From Kaistia algarum (GTDB taxonomy: Bacteria; Pseudomonadota; Alphaproteobacteria; Rhizobiales; Kaistiaceae), in NCBI RefSeq assembly GCF_026343945.1, contig NZ_JAPKNJ010000003.1:62001-126000 (forward strand): DNA of 64,000 nucleotides, given 5' to 3'. A model generated the notes under the pieces. It saw nothing but the letters and a program-made list of their open reading frames with translations, was not told the DNA's origin and did no database searches. Position numbers and translations under genes: made by a program. How positions within the stretch are numbered: the stretch's first letter is position 1; the number at the start of each line of letters is the position of its first letter. Positions 36,060-44,780 of the stretch are shown here, in pieces.

Positions 36060-37424
36060 CTAGTACCGTTCGAAGCCGCGCTGCAACTCCCAATCCGTGA
36101 CGCGACGGTCATATTCGAACTGCTCCCAGCGGGCGGTATGCACATAGTGATCGACGACGCCGTCGCCCAGCGCCGAGCGCAGCAGCTTTGACTTTTCCAG
36201 CGCCGTCGTCGCGTCGCGGAGCGTCTTCGGCACTTCGCGCAGCTTTTTGCCGACATAGGCATCGCCGGCAAAGGCGGGTTCCAGATCCAGCTTGCGGTCG
36301 ATGCCGTCGAGGCCGGCGGCGATCAGGGCGGCGAAGGCGAGATACGGATTGAGGTCCGCGCCGCCGATGCGGCACTCCGTGCGGATCGACTTGCCCTCGC
36401 CGACGACGCGGAAACCGGCCGTGCGGTTGTCGATCGACCAGATCGCCTTGGTCGGCGCGAAGGTGCCGACCTGGAAGCGCTTGTAGGAATTGATGTAGGG
36501 CGCCAGGAAATAGGTGAAGTCCTTGGCGCTGGCGAGATGGCCGGCCAGCCAGTGTTTCATCGTGTCCGACATGCCGAGCGGATCCTTGGCATCGCTGAAC
36601 AGCGACTTCTTCGCACCCGCATCCCAGAGCGAGGAATGGATGTGCGATGAGGAGCCGGCGAGGTCGTAGCGCCATTTGGCCATGAAGGTCACGGCGCGGT
36701 TCTGGAGATGGGCGATCTCCTTGACGCCGTTCTTCAGGATGACGTGCCGGTCGGCCGTCTCCAGAGCCTCGGCGTAGCGGACATTGACCTCTTCCTGGCC
36801 GGGGCCCCATTCGCCCTTGGAGTTCTCGACGGGGATGCCGGCTCCCATCAATCCGTTGCGTATGGCGCGTAGGAGCGGCTCGTTCTTGGTCGTCTGGAAG
36901 ATGTGGTAGTCCTCGATATAGTTGCCCATGGTCTTCAGATCGCGCCAGCGCTTGGCGTCGGCGGTCTCATAGGTCTCGTCGAAGACGTAGAATTCCAGCT
37001 CCGAGGCGAAGAAGGCGCTCATCTTGCGGTCGGCGAGCTTCTTCAACTGCGCCTTCAGCATGGAGCGCGGCGCATGCGGCAGCTCTTCGCCATGATGGTC
37101 GCAGACATCGGCGAGCATCAGCGCGGTGCCTTCGAGCCAGGGAATGCGGCGCAGCGTCGAGGCGTCGGGCTTCAAGACGAAGTCGCCATAACCCTTCTGC
37201 CAGCTCGCGGCCTCGTAGCCGGGCACCGGCTCCATATCGATGTCGACGGTAAGCAGGTAGTTGCAGGCATGGGTCTCGTGGACGGCGCTGTCGAGGAAGA
37301 AGGCGCCGGTGAAGCGCTTGCCGATCAGCCGGCCCTGCATGTCGGGGAAGGCGACGATGACGGTGTCGATCGTCCCGGCCTCGATCTCGGCCTCGAGTTG
37401 CTTCAGCGTCATGTTTCCGGCCAT
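36060..37424 (-). CDS. Glutamine-synthetase-like gamma-glutamyl-amine ligase
   Basis: 454 residues, AAGGAG upstream of ATG. Glutamine synthetase fold: N-terminal beta-grasp (1-110), catalytic domain with ASELEFYVF, EEVNVRYAEAL, the ATP-site AGSSSHIHSSLWD and IDNRTAGFRVVGEG. The last segment differs from the NRSAxxRIP of true GlnA, and the adenylylation tyrosine loop is absent, as in PuuA-type gamma-glutamylputrescine or ethanolamide synthetases. It should join glutamate to an amine using ATP. Neighbouring permease, dehydrogenases and amidohydrolase support a catabolic ligase rather than ammonium assimilation. Confidence 0.85.
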   Translation of the reverse strand: MAGNMTLKQLEAEIEAGTIDTVIVAFPDMQGRLIGKRFTGAFFLDSAVHETHACNYLLTVDIDMEPVPGYEAASWQKGYGDFVLKPDASTLRRIPWLEGTALMLADVCDHHGEELPHAPRSMLKAQLKKLADRKMSAFFASELEFYVFDETYETADAKRWRDLKTMGNYIEDYHIFQTTKNEPLLRAIRNGLMGAGIPVENSKGEWGPGQEEVNVRYAEALETADRHVILKNGVKEIAHLQNRAVTFMAKWRYDLAGSSSHIHSSLWDAGAKKSLFSDAKDPLGMSDTMKHWLAGHLASAKDFTYFLAPYINSYKRFQVGTFAPTKAIWSIDNRTAGFRVVGEGKSIRTECRIGGADLNPYLAFAALIAAGLDGIDRKLDLEPAFAGDAYVGKKLREVPKTLRDATTALEKSKLLRSALGDGVVDHYVHTARWEQFEYDRRVTDWELQRGFERY

Positions 37425-37543
37425 CGGCGGCTCCTTGTCGGTTGGGGCCGTCGGCCCGTCAGGCTTGGCGAACCTCGCCGGTGGCGCGGTTCGAGGCAGT
37501 TGGCCGCCCCGGCTGAACCGGGACGGCGTTGCGCAACGCGAAC

Positions 37544-39121
37544 TCAGCCTGTCTCGCCGACCGCCTTTTCGGCGGCTGCGATGGCGGCCTTGCGCTTGGC
37601 GATGACGTCGCCGATCGGCGGTCCCTGGAAGCGCCGGCTTTCGAAAGCCACCCAGACGATGCCGGTCAGGACCAGGAAGCCGATGGTGATGTAGAGCGCC
37701 CAGTCATTCGGCGGTTGCACGCCGATGAAGAAGATCAGGGCCATGGCGATGATCGAGAGCACGGCGAACAGCGAAAACAGCCCCTTGCCCATGTTCCAGG
37801 GGCCCATGGTCGGCCACTTCTTCGTGCCATAGGCGAAGAGCCCGAGCGCGATTGGGATCGCGAAGGAGAAGAACAGGAAGATGACCGTGCAGGATACGAC
37901 GATCGAATAGGCCGTCGAGCCGCCAAACGTCACGAGAGAGGCGCCCCAGACGAACAGGACGGCGAGGATCGACGCGGTCCAGATCGCCGCCACCGGCGTG
38001 CGGAACTTCGGGCTGACCTTCGACAGCGCCTTCGATGCCGGCAGACCGCCGTCACGCGAGAAGGCGAAGATCATGCGGGAAGCCGAGGTCACCGTCGCCA
38101 GACCGCAGAGAAACTGCGACACCAGGATGGCGAGATAGAGGATCACCTTGATCGTGGGGTTCACCTGGGCATCCATGGCCCAGAAGAAGACGTTCCAGCC
38201 CTGCTTGGCCGCGTCGTCCATGTTCGGGATCATCAGGACGAAGGAACACAGCATCAGATAGCCGAACACGGCCGACCAGATGACCGACATGATCATGCCG
38301 CGCGGCACGGAATGGGCGGCCTTCATGGTTTCTTCCGACGTATGCGCCGAGGCGTCATAGCCGGTGATCGTGTAGATCGGCATCAAGAGGCCGAGCAGGA
38401 AAATGTACCAGATCGAATCCGTATGCGGCCACACCGCGGCACCGGCATCGCCCGAATAGTTGGTGAAGGTGAAGAGCCGCGCGAAATCGAGATGTCCGGC
38501 GGAAGCCAGGCAGACGATCGTCAGGATGATGGCCGTTGCGAAGATCAGATAGCCGGACCAGTCCGTCAGCTTCGCGGTGAGGCGGATGCCGAAATGGTTG
38601 ATCAGCGCCTGGCCGCCCGTGATGAGCGCGACGAAGATGATCTGGTTGGCGAAGCCGGCCGAGGTCGTAGCGTCGGTGTTGATGCCAAGATGCGGAGCCA
38701 GTGAGCCGGCGAAAAAGCCCCACGTTCCGGCATTGATGGCGCCGAGCACCGTGACGAGGCCGAGCAGGTTGAACCAGGCGGTGACCCAGCCGGTGAAGCG
38801 GTTGCCGAGGATCGAACCCCAATGATAGAGGCCGCCGGCCGTCGGATAGGCCGAGGCGATCTGCGCCATGGCAAGTGCGAAGACGCCGGATATCAGGCAG
38901 CCGACCGGCCAGCCGATTCCGATCGCCGCACCGCCGGCGCCCGAGGTTGCCTGGGCCAGCGAATTGATGCCGCCCGATAGAATGCAGATGATCGAGAACG
39001 AGATCGCGAAGTTCGAGAAGCGGCTCATGCGCCGCTCCAGTTCCTGCGCGTATCCCATGGAATGAAGGACGTGGATGTCCGCCTTCTTGTCCTTGTCGGT
39101 ATAGCCGTCGACATTGCTCAT
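37544..39121 (-). CDS. APC-superfamily amino acid/amine permease
   Basis: 525 residues with about 12 membrane helices; GGGAGAAG upstream. The start segment LHSMGYAQELERRMSRFSNFAISFSIICILSG and PTAGGLYHWGS are typical of the amino acid-choline transporter branch of the APC superfamily. It should import the amine that feeds the ligase encoded 119 bp downstream. The substrate is not visible from the sequence. Confidence 0.9.
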   Translation of the reverse strand: MSNVDGYTDKDKKADIHVLHSMGYAQELERRMSRFSNFAISFSIICILSGGINSLAQATSGAGGAAIGIGWPVGCLISGVFALAMAQIASAYPTAGGLYHWGSILGNRFTGWVTAWFNLLGLVTVLGAINAGTWGFFAGSLAPHLGINTDATTSAGFANQIIFVALITGGQALINHFGIRLTAKLTDWSGYLIFATAIILTIVCLASAGHLDFARLFTFTNYSGDAGAAVWPHTDSIWYIFLLGLLMPIYTITGYDASAHTSEETMKAAHSVPRGMIMSVIWSAVFGYLMLCSFVLMIPNMDDAAKQGWNVFFWAMDAQVNPTIKVILYLAILVSQFLCGLATVTSASRMIFAFSRDGGLPASKALSKVSPKFRTPVAAIWTASILAVLFVWGASLVTFGGSTAYSIVVSCTVIFLFFSFAIPIALGLFAYGTKKWPTMGPWNMGKGLFSLFAVLSIIAMALIFFIGVQPPNDWALYITIGFLVLTGIVWVAFESRRFQGPPIGDVIAKRKAAIAAAEKAVGETG

Positions 39122-39309
39122 AGACTTCTCCCGTCACAGTCCCGATCGGGCCGAGCCCCTCGTTCCGGCACCCGATCCAGCCATGGCCCCTCTGAAGTAC
39201 GGCGTATGGCGCGGCCTTTGCCATTCGCCGCGTCCGTCTGCGGTCTTGCTGCCGCTCGATCGGACCGTTCGCGCCTCCCGGCGCCGAATCCCCTGGTTTC
39301 GTCGGCCTC

Positions 39310-40209
39310 TCAGGCCTTGGACCGTGCCTTTCCCGGCGCCGCGATCGCGAAGCCGATGGTGCGCGCCGCCTCAGTCAGGGCATCGCCCAGGCCTTGTACC
39401 CAGGCATCGACGTCGCGCGACGAGTGAAGCAGGTCGTTGCGAATTTCGATCATCACATGCGGCAGGCCGCGTTCGCGGCCATGGCGGCGGATCGTGTAGT
39501 CGACATTGTCCTTCGGCGAATAGGGTTCGTTGTCGCCGACGACGAGGTCGCCGCCGCGGGCGAGATGCGTGAGCATCGGCCCGGCGATGCGGCGATCGTC
39601 GGTGGAGATGAGACCGACATGCCAGGGGCGATGAACGCCGCGATAGACCGGCGTGAAGGAATGGACGGTCACGAGGATGGTGTCGCGACCTTCGGCGATC
39701 CGGCGATTGACGACACGGTCGATGGCGCCATGGAAGGGCGCCCAGATCGCGGCGATTCGAGCGTTTCGCGCCTCGGGCGAAAGGCGCGCATTGCCGGGTA
39801 TCGGCGTATCCTCGGAAAGGACCGTGATCGCGTCAGGCAGATGCGGCTCGCGGTTGCAGTCGATCACGAGGCGCGAATAGCGCTGCAGCACGGTCGCGCC
39901 GCCGAAGCGCGCAGCGAGGCCGCGCGCAACTGGCGCTGCGCCTGGATCCCAGGCGATGTGACGTTCGAACTGTTCGGCCGAAAGCCCAAGATCGCCGAGG
40001 GCGACCGGCACGCGGTTCGATGCATGCTCGCAGACAAAGAGGAAAGGACCGTCGCCGCCCTCCTGCCAGTCGGCAGAAGGCGGCTCATCGACCGCGAGCA
40101 ACGGATTGCCGTCCTTGAACGTCTCTGCGCTTTTCGGCAACGATGCGCCCCACCATCCGGTCCGGCTTCCGGATTTCGCGGACGCCGGCTCAAGAATCCA
40201 GATTGTCAC
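39310..40209 (-). CDS. N-formylglutamate amidohydrolase family protein
   Basis: 299 residues if translated from GTG 40209; the first 35-40 residues are poorly conserved in character and a later start (such as TTG 40140) is possible. The amidohydrolase core begins at FLFVCEHASNRVP (metal-binding Glu/His), with IDCNREP and ILVTVHSFTPVYRG following. The family removes formyl groups from formylglutamate. In a gamma-glutamylation cluster, removal of the glutamyl group from the pathway end product is an alternative. It is the first minus-strand gene after the divergent RpiR regulator. Confidence 0.85.
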   Translation of the reverse strand: MTIWILEPASAKSGSRTGWWGASLPKSAETFKDGNPLLAVDEPPSADWQEGGDGPFLFVCEHASNRVPVALGDLGLSAEQFERHIAWDPGAAPVARGLAARFGGATVLQRYSRLVIDCNREPHLPDAITVLSEDTPIPGNARLSPEARNARIAAIWAPFHGAIDRVVNRRIAEGRDTILVTVHSFTPVYRGVHRPWHVGLISTDDRRIAGPMLTHLARGGDLVVGDNEPYSPKDNVDYTIRRHGRERGLPHVMIEIRNDLLHSSRDVDAWVQGLGDALTEAARTIGFAIAAPGKARSKA

Positions 40210-40214
40210 CCCAC

Positions 40215-40230
40215 TGAAACATACGTTACA
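40215..40230. promoter_or_regulatory. Operator-like dyad between the amidohydrolase and RpiR genes
   Basis: TGAAACATACGTTACA matches its reverse complement at 12 of 16 positions (TGxAACxTAxGTTxCA). It lies 6 bp upstream of the GTG of the minus-strand gene and about 74 bp upstream of the RpiR start. Such dyads are typical MurR/RpiR binding sites. Confidence 0.45.
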
Positions 40231-40303
40231 GCAGCCTATGGTGGGGTCAATTCTGAAATGAAGGCGTCAGGTGCCTTCCAATAAGGCATGGGGAGGCGAG
40301 AGC

Positions 40304-41161
40304 GTGACGCAGGAAGTCCAGCCGTCCTTGGCCGAGCGGCTGAAGCGTGAACTCTCGCGCATGACGCCGAACGAGAAGCGCGCGGCCGTGCGGCTTCTCG
40401 CCGATTTTCCGATGGCCGGCCTCGACACGGCGGCGCGGTTCGGCGATGCCGCCGGAGTCAGCGCGCCGACCGTGCTTCGGATGATCGCCAAGCTGGGCTT
40501 CTCCAGCTATGGCTCGTTCCAGGACGCGCTCAAGGCGGAACTGGCGGCGCAGCGCGAGACGCCACTCGCCAAGGGAGCCGGCGTGGGTGCCCGCTTGCAG
40601 CACGGCGACCCGCTGTCGGATTTCGCCGCCGCCACCATCGAGAATTTGCGCGCCACCTCGGCGAATGTACCCCGCGACGAACTTGCTACCGTGGCGGCGT
40701 TGCTCGCCGATGGGCGGCGCGCCGTGCACCTCCTCGGCGGACGGTTCACCGACGCGATCGCGGAATATATGACGGTCCATCTGCGCGTGCTGCGGCCGCG
40801 CGTGCGCCGGCTCGCCGGCCAGCCGCCGGCCTGGCTTGATCAGTTGCTCGACATCGACAAGCGCGACGTCGTGCTGCTCTTTGACATACGCCGTTATTCC
40901 GACGATCTGCTCGCCTTTGCCGAGCGGGTAGCCTCGCGCGGTGCGATCGTGGTGCTCGTCACTGACCAGTGGCTTTCGCCGATCTCGCGGGTGGCGCGCC
41001 ACGTCCTGCCCGCCCATGTCGCCGTGCCGTCGGTGTGGGATTCCTCCGCCGGACTGATGCTCATCGCCGAAACCCTGCTCGCCGAAGTCGCCAAGGCCGA
41101 AAACGGTGCGGGCACCAAGCGGCTGGAAGCGCTGGAAGCGATCCGCGGGTTGGAAGAGTAG
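40304..41161 (+). CDS. MurR/RpiR-family transcriptional regulator
   Basis: 285 residues from GTG 40304, chosen because GGGAGG lies at 40291-40296; an in-frame GTG at 40271 adds 11 residues but has no such site. N-terminal HTH_6 domain (about 10-85: TPNEKRAAVRLLADFP, DAAGVSAPTVLRMIAKLGFSSYGSFQDAL) and a C-terminal SIS sugar-isomerase-like ligand domain (about 125-260, VHLLGGRFTDAIAEYM). It is divergent from the amidohydrolase-permease-ligase cluster and probably controls it, with an amine, amino acid or phosphorylated ligand. Confidence 0.88.
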   Translation: MTQEVQPSLAERLKRELSRMTPNEKRAAVRLLADFPMAGLDTAARFGDAAGVSAPTVLRMIAKLGFSSYGSFQDALKAELAAQRETPLAKGAGVGARLQHGDPLSDFAAATIENLRATSANVPRDELATVAALLADGRRAVHLLGGRFTDAIAEYMTVHLRVLRPRVRRLAGQPPAWLDQLLDIDKRDVVLLFDIRRYSDDLLAFAERVASRGAIVVLVTDQWLSPISRVARHVLPAHVAVPSVWDSSAGLMLIAETLLAEVAKAENGAGTKRLEALEAIRGLEE

Positions 41162-41168
41162 CCTCTGA

Positions 41169-41585
41169 CTACGGCTTGCCCTTTCTCCCGAGATGGGTGT
41201 CGCCGAATCCGGATCCATATTTGAGGCCGTAGCCCAGCATCCTGTCCATGCCGATATGGGCGGCCCAGATCAGTGCACCGAGGAGCCATAGCGGTTGGTC
41301 GGTGACAAAGCCGGCCAGTGCCATCAGGGCGGGGGCCAGATAGGTGTGCGCCGCATTATAGGCCGCGGCCCCTATTCTGGGTCCGGCCAGATAGAAGAGC
41401 ATCGCCAGATCAGGGAGCAGCAGCAGGCCGGCGAACCAGGCCCAGTTGCCGCCGAACTGGTGATAGGCCCAGGCGGAGGCCGCGAGCGCGACGGCGCCTT
41501 CGATCCGCAGCAGGGTGAGCGGGGCACCCATAACCGCCAGACGGGTTGCCGCGCGGCCGTCGCTCAAGGCTTCCGTCTTTGTCAT
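41169..41585 (-). CDS. DUF4260 membrane protein
   Basis: 138 residues from ATG 41585, with GGGAG six bases upstream. Four hydrophobic segments; the conserved C-terminal ALIWAAHIGMDRMLGYGLKYGSGFGDTHLG is the DUF4260 signature (His/Asp on the last helix and GFxxTHLG tail). Function unknown. A TTCAAC-N7-GTTGAA dyad lies at 41642-41660, 57 bp upstream. Converges with the RpiR gene. Confidence 0.88.
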   Translation of the reverse strand: MTKTEALSDGRAATRLAVMGAPLTLLRIEGAVALAASAWAYHQFGGNWAWFAGLLLLPDLAMLFYLAGPRIGAAAYNAAHTYLAPALMALAGFVTDQPLWLLGALIWAAHIGMDRMLGYGLKYGSGFGDTHLGRKGKP

Positions 41586-41696
41586 GATGAGCTCCCATTG
41601 TTTCCGCAGCGGCAATGGAGCCAATCTGACACCGAACGAACTTCAACGAAATTGGTTGAAACCGTCTAGCGGATATACGGGAATGTATGCCTATGG

Positions 41697-43247
41697 TCAG
41701 TCGTCCACCCGCTTGAACGTCCCGAAGCCCAGATCGTCGAGGCTCTCGATCTGAACGCTCGCGGCTTTGCCGTCGTAGCCGATCGCGAAGGTGACCGTCG
41801 ACAAGAAGTCCGGCATTTCCTCGGCCGGATGCTGGAGGAAGAGGTCGCGTTCGAAGGGTACGAGCGGGAAGCGGCGCCTGCCTTCCGGGCCGAGGCCGAG
41901 TACCAGCTTGCCTGCCTCTTCGGTGATGAGGGCCGTGCCGAAATAGTCATTGCTGAAGCGCCCGGCATAGGCGGAAAGCGACAGGGCCGGCGAATCCGGT
42001 TGCGGCGGCTTCGCAAACCGCGCCTTCGATGCCTCGATCGCCGGGCCGAACAGCCCAGCAAACACCGCATCCCAATCCTTGGTCCAGTCCTTCGAGACCT
42101 TCCCGTCCAGGACCTGATCGAAGAAGGAATCGGCGAGGCCTTCGGGCAGGCCGGAAGGGAATGCGTTGGCAAGGACCACGATCCCGAGCTGCTCGTCCGG
42201 CAAGATGCTGACAAGCGTGCGGGCGCCCATAGAGAAGGCGCCGGCATGGCCCCAGTTCAGGCCGTGCTTCCCGAATTCGACGTTCCAGCCAAGTCCATAG
42301 AAGGTGTGCGCGCCGGTTACGGGGTTGAGGCCGCGGTCGATGAGCGGGCGGTGGGTCGCGGCGAGCGCGTCCTCGGCAATGAGCTGGCGTCCCTCAAAGC
42401 GGCCATTGTTGATCTCGAGCTTCAGCCATTGGGTCAAGTCCCGCGCGGTCGACGAAACGCCGGCGGCCGGGGACTGCGCATCGGGCTCGCGTTTCGCCAG
42501 CGCCGTCCATTTGCCGTTGAACTGCGCATGCAGCGTGGCGCGATCCTCGTGGGCCACGAAATCGACGTAGCGCGAACTCGTCGCGCTCATGCCAAGCGGG
42601 CGGTAGAGCTTCTTCTCCGCGAGGTCGGGCCATGACGCGCCGACCGATTTGGCGACGGCGACCGAGCCTTCGGTGATGCCGAAATTGGAATAGGAATAAT
42701 GGGAGCGGAATCCATCCAACGGCACGAGGCGGAGGCGGCGCAAGATCTCCGCCTGGTCGAAGCCCAGATCTTCCAATTCATTGCCGGCAAGGCCAGGCAG
42801 GCCGCTGCGGTGATTGAAGAGATCTTCGACCGTCAGCACCGATGTCGGATAGGCGTCGGCGAGGCGGAAGGTCGGGTCGAGATCGGCGATCTTCGAATCC
42901 CAGGCGACATGGCCCTCGCTGACCACCGCCGCTACCACCGTCGCCGAGATCGGCTTCGAGAACGAGGCGAGTTGGAAGACGGTGTCCGGACCGACCGCGC
43001 CGGGCTTGCCCGCCTCGCGGACGCCGAAGCCCTTCAGGTAGAGCACTTCGTCCCCGCGCACGATGGCAATGGCAAGGCCGGGGACCTCGCCCCTCGCGAT
43101 CGCGGCCTCCGCCAGTTCGTCCAGCATCGGCAGCGCGGCGACGACCTTGTCGCGACTGACCGGCTCGGCGGAAGCGGGTGGCGGCAGGATCAGGCATGCC
43201 AGGGCGACGGCGCTGAAAAGGGGGGCTTGCAGGGCGAAACGGCGCAT
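41697..43247 (-). CDS. Periplasmic serine hydrolase, class C beta-lactamase/penicillin-binding-like
   Basis: 516 residues with signal peptide (SAVALACLILPPPASAEP) and GGAAGGAAA upstream. Catalytic SxxK is S95-F-S-K98, the YxN motif is in YSYSNFG, and the HTG-like third motif region is WGHAGAFSMG. The last 130 residues are a beta-rich domain (AYAGRFSNDYFGTALI) as in Pab87/estB-type peptidases. It may be a D-aminopeptidase, esterase or peptidase; a resistance role is not implied. Not linked to neighbours by an operon. Confidence 0.85.
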   Translation of the reverse strand: MRRFALQAPLFSAVALACLILPPPASAEPVSRDKVVAALPMLDELAEAAIARGEVPGLAIAIVRGDEVLYLKGFGVREAGKPGAVGPDTVFQLASFSKPISATVVAAVVSEGHVAWDSKIADLDPTFRLADAYPTSVLTVEDLFNHRSGLPGLAGNELEDLGFDQAEILRRLRLVPLDGFRSHYSYSNFGITEGSVAVAKSVGASWPDLAEKKLYRPLGMSATSSRYVDFVAHEDRATLHAQFNGKWTALAKREPDAQSPAAGVSSTARDLTQWLKLEINNGRFEGRQLIAEDALAATHRPLIDRGLNPVTGAHTFYGLGWNVEFGKHGLNWGHAGAFSMGARTLVSILPDEQLGIVVLANAFPSGLPEGLADSFFDQVLDGKVSKDWTKDWDAVFAGLFGPAIEASKARFAKPPQPDSPALSLSAYAGRFSNDYFGTALITEEAGKLVLGLGPEGRRRFPLVPFERDLFLQHPAEEMPDFLSTVTFAIGYDGKAASVQIESLDDLGFGTFKRVDD

Positions 43248-43316
43248 CCGGTGGTTTCCTTCCGTCGGTTCTGCGTGCTTTCCTTAACACAGATCGGCGA
43301 GGAGGCGCGGCCGGGC

Positions 43317-44699
43317 TTAATCTAGCGCCTCGCGCCACGCCGTGGCATAGCCCGCAATATCGGTAGCGAGCGGCGCGATCGGGTCGCCATCCGGCAGGCC
43401 CGGGCCTGCACCCTCGGGCCCGTCGGCCAGAAGGGCTGCGCCCTCCGTCGTTCCTGTCGCGTCGGTGCGGGCGACGACCGGCCGGCCGATAAGGCTCGCC
43501 AGTGCGGCGAGGAAGATCGCGTTCTTGGCGAGCGGCCCCTCGACCACGATCGGGCCGGCGGCGCTGGTCAGTTCCAGGCAGGTCTGCGCCACCAAGGCGC
43601 AATAGAGGCTCGCCCCGGCGGCGCGCTCGCCTGGGGAGAGCGTCTCCGGATCTTCCGTCCAATGGCCTTCGAGAAAGGCATAGGGGCCGGTGCCGGGTGC
43701 GAAGGAGGGCAGGGCCATGACGCCGCGCGCCACGATCGCCTCGACTTCGCCCGCCGTCGGCACGGTCTTGTCGCCGCCGGTCAGCCGCTCATATTCGCGG
43801 CCCGCCATGAACCGGGCCGATGGCACGGGGCGGCCGAGCGCATCGACATTGGCGAGGCAGTCGCGCGCCGGATCGAGATGGGCGATCTGACCGCCGACGG
43901 CGAACAGGATCAGCCAGGTGCCGGTCGACAGTACCGAGAACGGAGCGCGGCGGCGCAATATATGCGGCAGCAGGCTTGCGTTCGAATCATGGATGCCGGC
44001 GACGATGCGGCACGACTCCGGGAGGCCGGTCTTCTTCGCCAGCGCCGGACGGATGGTGCCGGCCGTGTCCCACGGATGGACGACGCTTGGGATCAGTTTC
44101 GCCCACCCGCGATCTTCGGCGAGGCGCGAGAATGTGCCGGCCTCCGGGTTCCAGAGGTCGGAATGGCAGCCGAGTGAGGTCGGCTCGGCGGCAACGGCGC
44201 CGGATAGGCGCCAGACCCAATATTGCGGATAGGGCAGGATGGCCGTCGCGCGGCCGAAGGCCGAGGGGAAGGTCTCCTCCAGCCAATAGAGCTGGCGGCC
44301 GATATTCAGCCCGCCGGGCAAATCCGGCGACAGCGTCTCCCAGAAGGCGCCGCGCAGCGGGCGATAGGCCTCGGCGATCGAATCCGGACCGTTATACTCA
44401 TAGTCGAGGATCGGCAGGACAAGGCCGTCCTCGTTCAGGATGGCGACGGCGGCGCCATGCGTCGTCGTCGAGATGCAGCGTATATCCGCCTCGCTCGCAT
44501 ATTCCGTCAGTCCGGCGACGATCCACGCCCAGAGGCGATCCGTGTCGAAATGCGGATAGAGGCCCTCGCGCAACACTTCGTTCGGGGTCGTGCGGAGCTT
44601 GACGATGGTCCGCGTCCCGGCATCGACGAGCGCGAGCTTCGCGTTGGTCTTGCCGATATCGAGAACGACGGTGGCGACCGGGCGGGACGAAGCGGACAT
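43317..44699 (-). CDS. rhaK: FGGY-family rhamnulokinase
   Basis: 460 residues from ATG 44699; a GTG at 44717 would add six residues, neither has a clear ribosome binding site. FGGY kinase motifs: VVLDIGKTNAKLALVD (phosphate 1), ISTTTHGAAVAIL, YPQYWVWRLSG, GIHDSNASLLPHIL, STGTWLILFAVGG, VEGPLAKNAIFLAAL. The DIGKTNAK start and the absence of a usual FGGY C-terminal tail match the sugar kinase RhaK of Rhizobium rhamnose loci. There RhaK is needed for both phosphorylation and activity of the transporter. It is the last gene of the minus-strand rha operon. Confidence 0.88.
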   Translation of the reverse strand: MSASSRPVATVVLDIGKTNAKLALVDAGTRTIVKLRTTPNEVLREGLYPHFDTDRLWAWIVAGLTEYASEADIRCISTTTHGAAVAILNEDGLVLPILDYEYNGPDSIAEAYRPLRGAFWETLSPDLPGGLNIGRQLYWLEETFPSAFGRATAILPYPQYWVWRLSGAVAAEPTSLGCHSDLWNPEAGTFSRLAEDRGWAKLIPSVVHPWDTAGTIRPALAKKTGLPESCRIVAGIHDSNASLLPHILRRRAPFSVLSTGTWLILFAVGGQIAHLDPARDCLANVDALGRPVPSARFMAGREYERLTGGDKTVPTAGEVEAIVARGVMALPSFAPGTGPYAFLEGHWTEDPETLSPGERAAGASLYCALVAQTCLELTSAAGPIVVEGPLAKNAIFLAALASLIGRPVVARTDATGTTEGAALLADGPEGAGPGLPDGDPIAPLATDIAGYATAWREALD

Positions 44700-44724
44700 G
44701 GGAGGAGATTCCGGCACAATGGAA

Positions 44725-44754
44725 CGCGGGCCGCGCTATATCGCACGACCCGCG
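44725..44754 (-). terminator. Intercistronic hairpin between rhaS and rhaK
   Basis: CGCGGG/CCCGCG stem with an 18-base loop in the 81-bp gap after the binding-protein gene. No T run. Such structures after periplasmic binding-protein genes often lower downstream expression or protect the upstream mRNA. Confidence 0.35.
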
Positions 44755-44780
44755 CCCAGCTCCAAAGCCTTGGTTCGAGA

